NCBI GenBank assembly: GCA_021736965.1 | Contig: JAIPEV010000145.1 | Span: 1 to 5,173 of the forward strand | Source: Halanaerobiales bacterium | GTDB lineage: Bacteria > Bacillota > Halanaerobiia > Halanaerobiales > M55B127 | Direction of reading: 5' to 3' | DNA: 5,173 nucleotides | Shown: positions 1 through 5,173 of the stretch, one piece after another | How positions within the stretch are numbered: position 1 is the first letter of the stretch | Layout of the letters: each line of letters opens with the position of its first letter | Translations under genes and position numbers: made by a program | The notes under the pieces: generated by a model | What the model was told of the DNA's origin: nothing | What the model saw: the letters and a program-made list of their open reading frames with translations, nothing else | Database searches by the model: none

Positions 1-1008
1 GAATATCTAACAGAAGACAAAGTTGAAGATGCTAAGATTAAATATATTGACTATGATAAAGAAGAATATATAGAAAAGGAAGCAAGTCAGATTAAGGAAT
101 GTTTTGAACTTAAAGATAAAGATACTGTTTCCTGGATCAATATTGATGGATTATCAGATGTTGATACAATTAAACAAATAGGTGATAATTTTGATATTCA
201 TCCACTTGCTTTAGAAGATATCTTACATGTTCACCAACGGCCTAAACTAGAAGAGTATGATAACTCTTTATTTATAGTTTTAAAGATGTTAAATTACAAC
301 GAAACAAGTAAAGAGATTGACTCAGAACAGTTAAGTATCATAGTTGGGAAAAACTATGTAATCACTTTCCAAGAAAAACCTGGTGATGTATTTGATCCAA
401 TCAGAGAGAGGCTTAAAAATAAAAAGGGTAAAATCAGGACAATGAATGCAGACTATCTTGCTTATTGTTTAGTAGATCTGATTGTAGATAACTACTTTAT
501 TATCTTAGAAAAGATCAGTGATAGAATAGAATTTATTGAAGAAGAATTAATTAACGAACCTTCTGAAAAGACCCTAAAATCGATTTATGAGCTGAAAAAT
601 GAAATGATATTTTTAAGAAAATCAGTCTGGCCCCTTAGAGAGGTTGTAAATCGTTTAGAAAAAAACGAGATAGACTTTATTGATAAGTCAGTCAAGTTAT
701 ACTTTAGAGATCTTTATGATCATACAATTCAGGTTATTGAAACTGTTGAAACCCTAAGAGATATGTTAAGTGGGATGCTAGATATATATTTATCTTCTCT
801 TAGTAATAAAATGAACGAGGTTATGAAGGTACTTACAATTATAGCTACAATATTTATACCTTTAACATTTATTGCAGGTATTTATGGAATGAACTTTCAG
901 TATATGCCTGAACTTGACATAAGGAATGGTTATTTCATTGTATTAGGAATAATGTTAGTTGTCGCATTATATATGGTTTACTTCTTTAAAAAGAAAGATT
1001 GGCTTTGA
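1..1008 (+). CDS. corA: CorA-family magnesium/cobalt transporter, 5' end cut off
   Basis: This is a homopentameric inner-membrane channel for Mg2+ (also Co2+/Ni2+). The reading frame is open from base 1, so the ATG at 286 is internal; 335 residues are visible. Compared with the ~350-residue Thermotoga maritima CorA, which it resembles closely, about 15-20 N-terminal residues are missing. The cytoplasmic domain has the conserved WINI (visible residues 45-48) and HPLALEDIL (67-75, with the Asp matching the known divalent-cation sensor site), then FQEK and GDVFDP. A long stalk helix carries the WPLREV and YDHTIQ motifs. TM1 (TIIATIFIPLTFIAGI) ends in the selectivity signature YGMN (GMN at bases 886-894), followed by the MPEL loop. 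TM2 (GYFIVLGIMLVVALYMVYFF) ends in the basic tail KKKDWL. A strong terminator follows directly, so it is probably the last gene of its transcript and unrelated to the efflux operon downstream. Family assignment is very secure; transported ion is known for the family, not shown here. Confidence 0.97.
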   Translation, partial: EYLTEDKVEDAKIKYIDYDKEEYIEKEASQIKECFELKDKDTVSWINIDGLSDVDTIKQIGDNFDIHPLALEDILHVHQRPKLEEYDNSLFIVLKMLNYNETSKEIDSEQLSIIVGKNYVITFQEKPGDVFDPIRERLKNKKGKIRTMNADYLAYCLVDLIVDNYFIILEKISDRIEFIEEELINEPSEKTLKSIYELKNEMIFLRKSVWPLREVVNRLEKNEIDFIDKSVKLYFRDLYDHTIQVIETVETLRDMLSGMLDIYLSSLSNKMNEVMKVLTIIATIFIPLTFIAGIYGMNFQYMPELDIRNGYFIVLGIMLVVALYMVYFFKKKDWL

Positions 1009-1010
1009 TT

Positions 1011-1049
1011 AATCCCTAGACTAATTTTTGGTTTAGGGTTTCTTTTTTT
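1011..1049 (+). terminator. Rho-independent terminator of corA
   Basis: The hairpin starts 3 bases after the corA stop. The left arm AATCCCTAGACTAA (1011-1024) pairs with TTGGTTTAGGGTTT (1028-1041) around a TTT loop: 14 positions with one T-T mismatch and two G-T wobbles. A run of seven T follows (1043-1049). This is a textbook intrinsic terminator that separates corA from the operon downstream. Confidence 0.9.
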
Positions 1050-1084
1050 ATTTTATTATTAGTTGATTCATTAAAATAATATTA

Positions 1085-1120
1085 ATCACACAATTTAACA
1101 TAATTTTGTGATAGTTTTTT
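1085..1120 (+). terminator. Weak terminator-like hairpin with T-run
   Basis: ATCACACAATT (1085-1095) and AATTTTGTGAT (1102-1112) form an 11-bp stem with one C-T mismatch and a six-base loop, followed two bases later by six T (1115-1120). The stem has only three G-C pairs. It may be a backup terminator for corA or the terminator of a short RNA; alternatively the palindrome could be a protein-binding site. Without the T-run it would be easy to dismiss in such AT-rich DNA. Confidence 0.35.
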
Positions 1121-1195
1121 GATAATTAAAACTTAAAATTAGTTTAAGAGTAAAATAGAAATTTAAAAATAGTTAACAAATTGTGGATATGCCGC

Positions 1196-1240
1196 TAATG
1201 TGGGTAATGGGGACAATTAAAGAATAAATTACCCACATTA
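1196..1240. repeat. 13-bp perfect inverted repeat, possible REP-like or small-RNA element
   Basis: TAATGTGGGTAAT (1196-1208) and ATTACCCACATTA (1228-1240) are perfect inverted copies separated by 19 bases that begin with GGGGACA. It is locally GC-richer than the surrounding DNA. The right arm is itself part of a tandem, ATTACCCAC then ATTACCCAT (1228-1245), so an alternative pairing of GGGTAATG (1202-1209) with CATTACCC (1236-1243) is possible. Near-identical heptamers flank the structure: ATGCCGC (1189-1195) and ATACCGC (1244-1250). No T-run of terminator quality follows. It could be a palindromic repeat of the kind mobilised by IS200-like (RAYT) transposases, a small structured RNA, or a double operator; the sequence alone does not decide. 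Confidence 0.6.
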
Positions 1241-1290
1241 CCCATACCGCTTTTAAAAACTAAAGAACAAGTTTATTATATATTCACAAT

Positions 1291-1311
1291 TACGATTATG
1301 ACTACGACTAC
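1291..1311. repeat. Short imperfect hexamer repeat (TACGAC)
   Basis: Three and a half consecutive units read TACGAT, TATGAC, TACGAC, TAC. Read in frame it would encode YDYDYDY before a TAA, but the frame is short, has no start codon or ribosome binding site, and is not supported as a gene. It is a low-complexity microrepeat or a relic of unknown origin. Confidence 0.4.
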
Positions 1312-1378
1312 TAATTTAAATACATCAAGCCCGTCATAATTATCATATATTTATAGAGATTTATTATTTATCGCTAAG

Positions 1379-1401
1379 CATATTATACATACATATTATA
1401 C
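1379..1401. repeat. 10-bp direct repeat just upstream of the operon start
   Basis: CATATTATAC occurs twice, at 1379-1388 and 1392-1401, with a 13-bp period; the second copy abuts the ribosome binding site. Each copy contains TATTAT, which resembles a -10 element. It could be a regulator binding site, a duplicated -10 region, or a chance duplication in AT-rich DNA. Confidence 0.5.
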
Positions 1402-1408
1402 GAGGAGG
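1402..1408 (+). promoter_or_regulatory. Ribosome binding site of the first operon gene
   Basis: GAGGAGG lies 8 bases before the ATG at 1417, an ideal spacing. It fixes the start and is consistent with the signal peptide that begins at that ATG. Confidence 0.9.
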
Positions 1409-1416
1409 AACATTTA

Positions 1417-2481
1417 ATGAAGAAGAGATTTATGGTTTTATTGTTATTTTTAACAATAACTATCTTGTTTACTATCTCAGCAGGGGCAGAGAGTATTGAA
1501 CTTAATTTATCAAGATCTTATCAGTTGACCTTAGAAGATAATACCTCTTTAAAAATTGCTCAAAAAGAGTTAGATAATAAAATGATTCAATATGAAAAAA
1601 GTAAAGCACAGAACCTACTGAATCAATCAAATTATAATGAGATACAGGCTGAATATAATCTAATGGCGGCAAGGAAGGTTTATTTAGATACAGCCAACAA
1701 TTTATTAAGAGAAACTCTTCAAAAATACACTAACATTTTATTAAAAAAAAGAAATATAGAGCTTATAGATAGACAGATTAATTTAAACGAAGACCGTTTA
1801 AGTGAAATAAAATCTCAATATGAGGTAGGCGAAAAGAGCCAACTGGATATTTTAGACCAACAGATTGAAGTAAATGATCTTAACAAAGAAAAAGGGCAAC
1901 TTAAAAATGAGTATGAACAGTTAAAGACAGAATTTAAAATACAACTAGGATTAGATAAGGACCAGGGGATTGGATTGAGTGAATTAACAAAACCAAAATA
2001 TTTAAATTTAAGTGAAGAAGAAATATCATCTCAAGCTTTAGAAAACAACTGGAATATAAAGATGAATAGATTAAATCTTGAATTAGCCAAGATTGAGAAA
2101 AAAAGGAATGAAGTAAGTTCCACATCAGAGATGGATAAAAAAATTTCTGAGAATAAAGTTCATATAGCTCAATTACAGATTGAACAGCAAAAAGAAGAAC
2201 TCAACAATAGGTCACGGGAGTTAAAAAATCAACTTGTCAATATTGAAAATAACATAGAATTATTTCAAGATAGAACAAAAAAAGCAAAAGATACCAATGA
2301 AATATTAAAACAACAGTATGATGCAGGTCTAACCACTCAATATGATCTTGTTGAAGGAGAAATATCTGTTTTACAGTCAGAGTATCAGTTATATAGTTCA
2401 TATATGAGTTATTATCTTCAAAAATTAAATATTGAACTGTTAATGAACCCTGAAGCAGAGGTGTTAAACGATGTTAATTAA
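1417..2481 (+). CDS. Short TolC-like (outer-membrane efflux protein family) protein, apparently without the beta-barrel segments
   Basis: 354 residues, against the usual 400-480 for TolC-family ducts. The N-terminus is a classical Sec signal peptide (basic MKKR, hydrophobic core to about residue 20, SAGA before a likely cleavage near residue 24-25) with no lipobox cysteine. The rest is almost wholly helical and shows two family repeats. The first repeat ends in YEVGEKSQLDILDQQIEVND (residues 135-154) and the second in YDAGLTTQYDLVEGEISVLQ (301-320), the typical 'Y-x-x-G ... D-L/I' motif of the family. The points where TolC inserts a membrane beta-hairpin are here only short polar loops: about 66-76 (NLLNQSNYNEI) and about 231-242 (NEVSSTSEMDKK). 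It should therefore be periplasmic rather than barrel-forming, an inference. The frame is intact, so this is not a broken gene. Its 3' end overlaps the next gene by 11 nt. Role: probable duct or adaptor component of the efflux machine encoded downstream. Confidence 0.85.
   Translation: MKKRFMVLLLFLTITILFTISAGAESIELNLSRSYQLTLEDNTSLKIAQKELDNKMIQYEKSKAQNLLNQSNYNEIQAEYNLMAARKVYLDTANNLLRETLQKYTNILLKKRNIELIDRQINLNEDRLSEIKSQYEVGEKSQLDILDQQIEVNDLNKEKGQLKNEYEQLKTEFKIQLGLDKDQGIGLSELTKPKYLNLSEEEISSQALENNWNIKMNRLNLELAKIEKKRNEVSSTSEMDKKISENKVHIAQLQIEQQKEELNNRSRELKNQLVNIENNIELFQDRTKKAKDTNEILKQQYDAGLTTQYDLVEGEISVLQSEYQLYSSYMSYYLQKLNIELLMNPEAEVLNDVN
2457..2463 (+). promoter_or_regulatory. Internal ribosome binding site for the second TolC-like gene
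   Basis: AGAGGTG lies inside the end of the preceding gene, 7 bases before the ATG at 2471. It supports that start, which gives an 11-nt overlap with the upstream gene and likely translational coupling. Confidence 0.75.
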
Positions 2482-3865
2482 GAGTAGAGATTCAGTATTA
2501 TTTGCTATCATTTTAATTTTACTAACATTTTCAGTAAATACCTATGCTGAGGATTATAATTTCGAAAAATTAATCACATATGGTTTAAATAATAATATTG
2601 AAATCCGAAAATTAGAAAATGAAATTCAGATCATTAAAAATAATATAAAGTTAACAAATGCCCAGGGTGATTGGCAGGCAAATTTGAACTTAAATAAATC
2701 TTTGATAGAGGAAGAAAATGTTATTGTTACTAAAAATAAAGATCAGATAAATTTATCAATAAATAAAAAAATTGTTCAAAATAAGCTTACTATTAATCCC
2801 AATTTTTCATATGATTTTGACGGTTCTGATTTTATTTATGGGATAAGTATGAACTTTGATCTTTATCCTAATATACCTTCTGAAAGTATCAAAAATATTA
2901 TAACTTTAAATAACCAGATCAATCAAAAACAAAAAGAACTATATAATAAAAAGGCTGAGCTATTAAAAAAATGGTTGGATCAGTATTTACAATTGATCAG
3001 GCTTGATGAAAATATAAATCTTTTAGAAAAAAGACTTAAACTTGCAGAAGATAACTATAAAAACAGTCAGGATAAATTTAAAATAGGAGAAGCTAGCAAA
3101 GAAGAACTTCTGCAGGCAGAGATAGATTTAAATGATACACAGTATAATCTTAGACAGATCCAACAGCAGTATAATACCCTTAATATACAACTTTTAGATT
3201 CTTTACAGTTAGAAAAAGATCCCGATATTATTTTAAATAAAGATTCTAAAATCATAACCAGGTTAAAACAGTTAACTGACAAAATAGAAATTGATGATAT
3301 TGATAAACAAAAGTATATAGATAACTCAGTAAAGACAAGCAGCCAGTTTGCTCAGATTCTAAACCAAAAAGAATATCTCAATAAGGAGTTAGATTGGTTA
3401 AAAAAAGAAGATACTTTTAAAGTGACTTTAGAGGGAAGTTATGACAGTGAGAGTGAATTTGCTGCTTCTGTTAATCTTAGTTATAATATTTTTGACAGTG
3501 AGTTGCAAGTTATAAAAGAAAAAAATAAAAACCAGGAGATAGATAATATTCAGCTTACATTAAAAAGTCTATATCAACAGAGTGAAAACAGTCTGAAAAA
3601 TATAATTGATAAAGTTGAGCTAGCAGAGTTAGAAAAAAAGAATTTAATAATTAAATATGATAAAGTGAAAAATGAAAAAGAAATAGTAAAAAAACAGTTT
3701 GAAGCTGGAGCAGTTAATAAAGAAGTATTGGAAAATAATAGATTAAATGAGCAAAACATGCTAATCAATCTTAAAAAAAGTTATGACCAGATATTTTTAA
3801 ATAAATTGGACCTTTTAATATTTTCTAAACCGGGTGATATTATAGGGGAGGTCAGATCTAAATGA
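2471..3865 (+). CDS. TolC-family outer-membrane efflux protein, full length
   Basis: 464 residues, normal for the family. A signal peptide (hydrophobic core about residues 8-22) ends with NTYA, with likely cleavage after Ala26. Two helical repeats follow: the first carries FKIGEASKEELLQAEIDLND (203-222), the second FEAGAVNKEVLENNRLNEQN (410-429). Unlike its upstream neighbour it has amphipathic beta-rich stretches where the outer-membrane barrel is expected: in repeat 1 about residues 68-78, 91-102, 104-117 and 122-132 (alternating N/L/I/F/Y patterns, ending FDLYP), and in repeat 2 about 315-324 and 328-340. In TolC these segments from three subunits form one barrel; the remaining helices form the periplasmic tunnel. 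The start is chosen for its ribosome binding site and signal peptide. Its TGA overlaps the next ATG (ATGA). Expected role: outer-membrane exit duct of the MacAB-like system encoded next; the substrate is unknown. Confidence 0.9.
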   Translation: MLIKSRDSVLFAIILILLTFSVNTYAEDYNFEKLITYGLNNNIEIRKLENEIQIIKNNIKLTNAQGDWQANLNLNKSLIEEENVIVTKNKDQINLSINKKIVQNKLTINPNFSYDFDGSDFIYGISMNFDLYPNIPSESIKNIITLNNQINQKQKELYNKKAELLKKWLDQYLQLIRLDENINLLEKRLKLAEDNYKNSQDKFKIGEASKEELLQAEIDLNDTQYNLRQIQQQYNTLNIQLLDSLQLEKDPDIILNKDSKIITRLKQLTDKIEIDDIDKQKYIDNSVKTSSQFAQILNQKEYLNKELDWLKKEDTFKVTLEGSYDSESEFAASVNLSYNIFDSELQVIKEKNKNQEIDNIQLTLKSLYQQSENSLKNIIDKVELAELEKKNLIIKYDKVKNEKEIVKKQFEAGAVNKEVLENNRLNEQNMLINLKKSYDQIFLNKLDLLIFSKPGDIIGEVRSK

Positions 3866-4899
3866 AAAAAATATTAGTAATTATTATTGTTATATTACTT
3901 GTAATTACAGGTATTTATTATGGATATAATAGATTTTATGCTAGTTTGGATACAGAAGAAAACCAACAGATTATAACCGATCAAAATACTATTGAAGTAA
4001 GTGAAGGTAGTATGAAAAAGACTATATCTGCCAGTGGTAATATTTATCCGGTAAAAGATAGAAGCTTGACCTTTTCAACTAATGGAACTATTGATTCTTT
4101 AAATATTGAAGAAGGAGATAAAGTAGTTAGAGATTATATTTTAATCGAATTAAAAAATAATCAGGCTAAACTGCAGTTTTTAAGAGCTGAAAATCAATAT
4201 AAAAATGCTCAAATAAATGGTTCGCCAAATGCGATTAAAGAAGCAGAATTGGATTATAAGATTGCTAGAGAAAATCTTGAAGATACACGATTAAAAGCCC
4301 CCTATACAGGTGTAATAACTGAACTTTTAGTTCAAGAGGGAGATTATATAAATAGCGGTCAACAGGTAGCAACTTTAATTGATAATTCTCAATATGAAGT
4401 AAGTGCTAATATTGATGAAAGTGAATTATCAAGTTTAGAAGTGGGTCAAAATGTTGAAATTAATATGGAGGCATTACCCGGGTTAGAACTAAAAGGGAAG
4501 TTAACCGAAATTAGCTCTAAAGCTGTAAATAATAGTGGTGTGGTTACGATTTCGATAACTGTTTTAATTGATTCAGTATATGACTCCTTTAAACCCGGGT
4601 TATCTGCTGATATAGAAATAATAGTTGGACAGGTAAAAGATAAAATTATTATTCCAGTAACAGCTTTAATCAACCGTAATGGTAAAAAAGTAGTATTAAG
4701 AGTAAATGAAGATAGTACAAAACCTGTAGAAGTAAAAACAGGTCTAACAGATGGAATAAGAATTGTTATTGTGTCAGGATTAAAAATTGGAGATAAAATA
4801 ATAGTCAATAGTTCTGTGATGGCCAATCCAGGTGAAGTTCAAAGACAGTTTCCTCAAGGAATGATAGGTGGAGGACCCGGTAGGTCTGGAGGCAATTAA
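3862..4899 (+). CDS. MacA/HlyD-type periplasmic adaptor (membrane fusion protein)
   Basis: 345 residues. A single N-terminal membrane anchor (about 4-22) is followed by the periplasmic adaptor domains in family order. The first lipoyl half is at about 74-98 (GTIDSLNIEEGDKV), a short helical hairpin at about 99-143, and the second lipoyl half at about 145-173 (LKAPYTGVITELLVQEGD). A beta-barrel domain follows at about 178-255 (ending PGLSADIEI), then a membrane-proximal domain from about 258 (IIIPVTALI, VKTGL, VSGLKIGDKI). The tail is Gly-rich, a feature often seen in MacA-like proteins. The helical hairpin is short, and I see no clear RLS motif (R-x3-L-x6-S) at its tip, the motif that many adaptors use to dock on TolC. 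The gene starts in an ATGA overlap with the upstream stop, with GGGGAGG at 3845-3851 as ribosome binding site. It should link the ABC transporter encoded 1 nt downstream to the duct encoded upstream. The family is secure; the substrate is unknown. Confidence 0.93.
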   Translation: MKKILVIIIVILLVITGIYYGYNRFYASLDTEENQQIITDQNTIEVSEGSMKKTISASGNIYPVKDRSLTFSTNGTIDSLNIEEGDKVVRDYILIELKNNQAKLQFLRAENQYKNAQINGSPNAIKEAELDYKIARENLEDTRLKAPYTGVITELLVQEGDYINSGQQVATLIDNSQYEVSANIDESELSSLEVGQNVEINMEALPGLELKGKLTEISSKAVNNSGVVTISITVLIDSVYDSFKPGLSADIEIIVGQVKDKIIIPVTALINRNGKKVVLRVNEDSTKPVEVKTGLTDGIRIVIVSGLKIGDKIIVNSSVMANPGEVQRQFPQGMIGGGPGRSGGN

Positions 4900-4900
4900 T

Positions 4901-5173
4901 ATGATAAAATTAGAAGATATCAGCAAAATATATAAAAACGGCAAAGTAGAAGTTAAGGCTTTAAAAGAGATTTCTTTTGAAATTGATAAAGGGGAAATGG
5001 TCGCTATTATGGGCCCTTCCGGATCAGGAAAATCGACATTGATGCATATTATTGGTTGTCTTCACAAAGCTACTTCAGGATATTATGGTTTAAATGGTCA
5101 GGATATTTCTAAAGCAAGTGAAAAATATCTTGCTATTATTCGGAATAAGGAAGTAGGTTTTGTATTTCAGCAG
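4901..5173 (+). CDS. MacB/LolD-type ABC transporter ATPase, 3' end cut off
   Basis: The first 91 residues of an ABC ATPase are visible; the frame is still open at the window edge. An A-loop aromatic residue (Tyr11) precedes VKALKEISF, then GEMVAIMGPSGSGKST with the Walker A motif at residues 38-46. The TSGYYGLNG strand and the stretch IRNKEVGFVFQQ, with the Q-loop at Gln90, are typical of the MacB/LolD/YknY subfamily. Signature, Walker B and H-loop lie outside the window. The ATG is 1 nt after the adaptor's stop, with GGAGG at 4888-4892 eight bases upstream. Known relatives power mechanotransmission-type export of macrolides, peptides or lipoproteins from the periplasm. Whether the permease is fused (MacB) or encoded as a separate FtsX-like gene (YknYZ style) cannot be seen here. 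Confidence 0.93.
   Translation, partial: MIKLEDISKIYKNGKVEVKALKEISFEIDKGEMVAIMGPSGSGKSTLMHIIGCLHKATSGYYGLNGQDISKASEKYLAIIRNKEVGFVFQQ

Larger units (their letters stand above)
1050..1416. other. Non-coding region before the efflux operon
   Basis: This stretch of 367 very AT-rich bases contains no supportable gene on either strand. It must carry the promoter of the operon starting at 1417, because a terminator closes corA upstream, but I found no convincing -35/-10 pair. TATTAT hexamers at 1381-1386 and 1394-1399 are plausible -10 elements without a good -35 partner. It also holds four small structures listed separately: a weak hairpin with a T-run, a 13-bp inverted repeat, a hexamer repeat and a 10-bp direct repeat. 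No tRNA, known riboswitch or CRISPR pattern was recognised. The length and number of structures leave room for a small RNA or a regulated leader. Confidence 0.7.

Noticed and set aside
286..1008. ATG at 286 as the start of corA
   Set aside because: The frame is open and clearly CorA-like from base 1 (WINI, HPLALEDIL), so this ATG is internal and the gene begins upstream of the window.
1182..1190. DnaA-box-like TGTGGATAT (8 of 9 to the consensus)
   Set aside because: It is a single site with no cluster of boxes and no dnaA, dnaN or partition genes nearby; expected by chance in AT-rich DNA.
1312..1399. Sigma-70 promoter candidates (CATAAT at 1335, TATTAT at 1381 and 1394)
   Set aside because: None has a recognisable -35 hexamer at 16-18 bp; AT-rich DNA yields many -10 look-alikes, so no specific promoter is called.
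1743..1750. Run of eight A in the first TolC-like gene as a programmed frameshift site
   Set aside because: The zero frame continues with a full family pattern to a natural stop; there is no sign that an alternative frame is used.
1417..2481. The short TolC-like gene as a truncated pseudogene
   Set aside because: It has a strong ribosome binding site, an intact signal peptide, both repeats and a coupled downstream start; the missing parts are internal and symmetrical, not a lost end.
4446..4826. 126-codon open frame on the reverse strand
   Set aside because: It lies wholly inside the well-supported adaptor gene, and its translation has no recognisable family features, so it is a shadow frame; the same holds for the shorter reverse frames inside the two TolC-like genes.

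Overview
The window is low in GC (roughly 30% by eye) and reads entirely left to right. It holds the 3' part of a CorA-type magnesium channel gene, a gene-free stretch of about 400 bases, and then a tightly packed four-gene operon for a tripartite efflux or secretion machine that runs off the right edge. Every start in the operon has a strong GGAGG-type ribosome binding site. An AT-rich, Firmicutes-like base composition together with TolC-family outer-membrane factors and a MacA/MacB-type pump suggests a diderm (outer-membrane-bearing) member of the Firmicutes. Halanaerobiales is my best guess; this is inference from style, not proof.

Layout: 1-1008 corA (5' end cut); 1011-1049 a convincing Rho-independent terminator; 1050-1416 a non-coding region with several small structures (a second, weaker terminator-like hairpin at 1085-1120, a 13-bp inverted repeat at 1196-1240, a short hexamer repeat at 1291-1311, and a 10-bp direct repeat at 1379-1401 just before the operon's first ribosome binding site); 1417-2481 a short TolC-like protein; 2471-3865 a second, full-length TolC-like protein; 3862-4899 a MacA/HlyD-type membrane fusion protein; 4901-5173 the N-terminal part of a MacB/LolD-type ABC ATPase, cut just after its Q-loop.

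The operon genes overlap by 11 and 4 nt or are 1 nt apart, so they are almost certainly co-transcribed and translationally coupled. The expected machine is an inner-membrane MacB-like ABC transporter, a periplasmic adaptor and an outer-membrane duct. The unusual point is that two different TolC-family proteins are encoded side by side. The first (354 aa) keeps the signal peptide and both helical repeats but appears to lack both beta-hairpins that build the outer-membrane barrel. The second (464 aa) has clear amphipathic beta-strand stretches in both positions, with about four strands rather than two in the first. The adaptor has a short helical hairpin and no obvious RLS tip motif. Together these suggest a non-canonical duct assembly, possibly with a barrel-less TolC-like protein as a periplasmic partner, and this is the most interesting content of the window.
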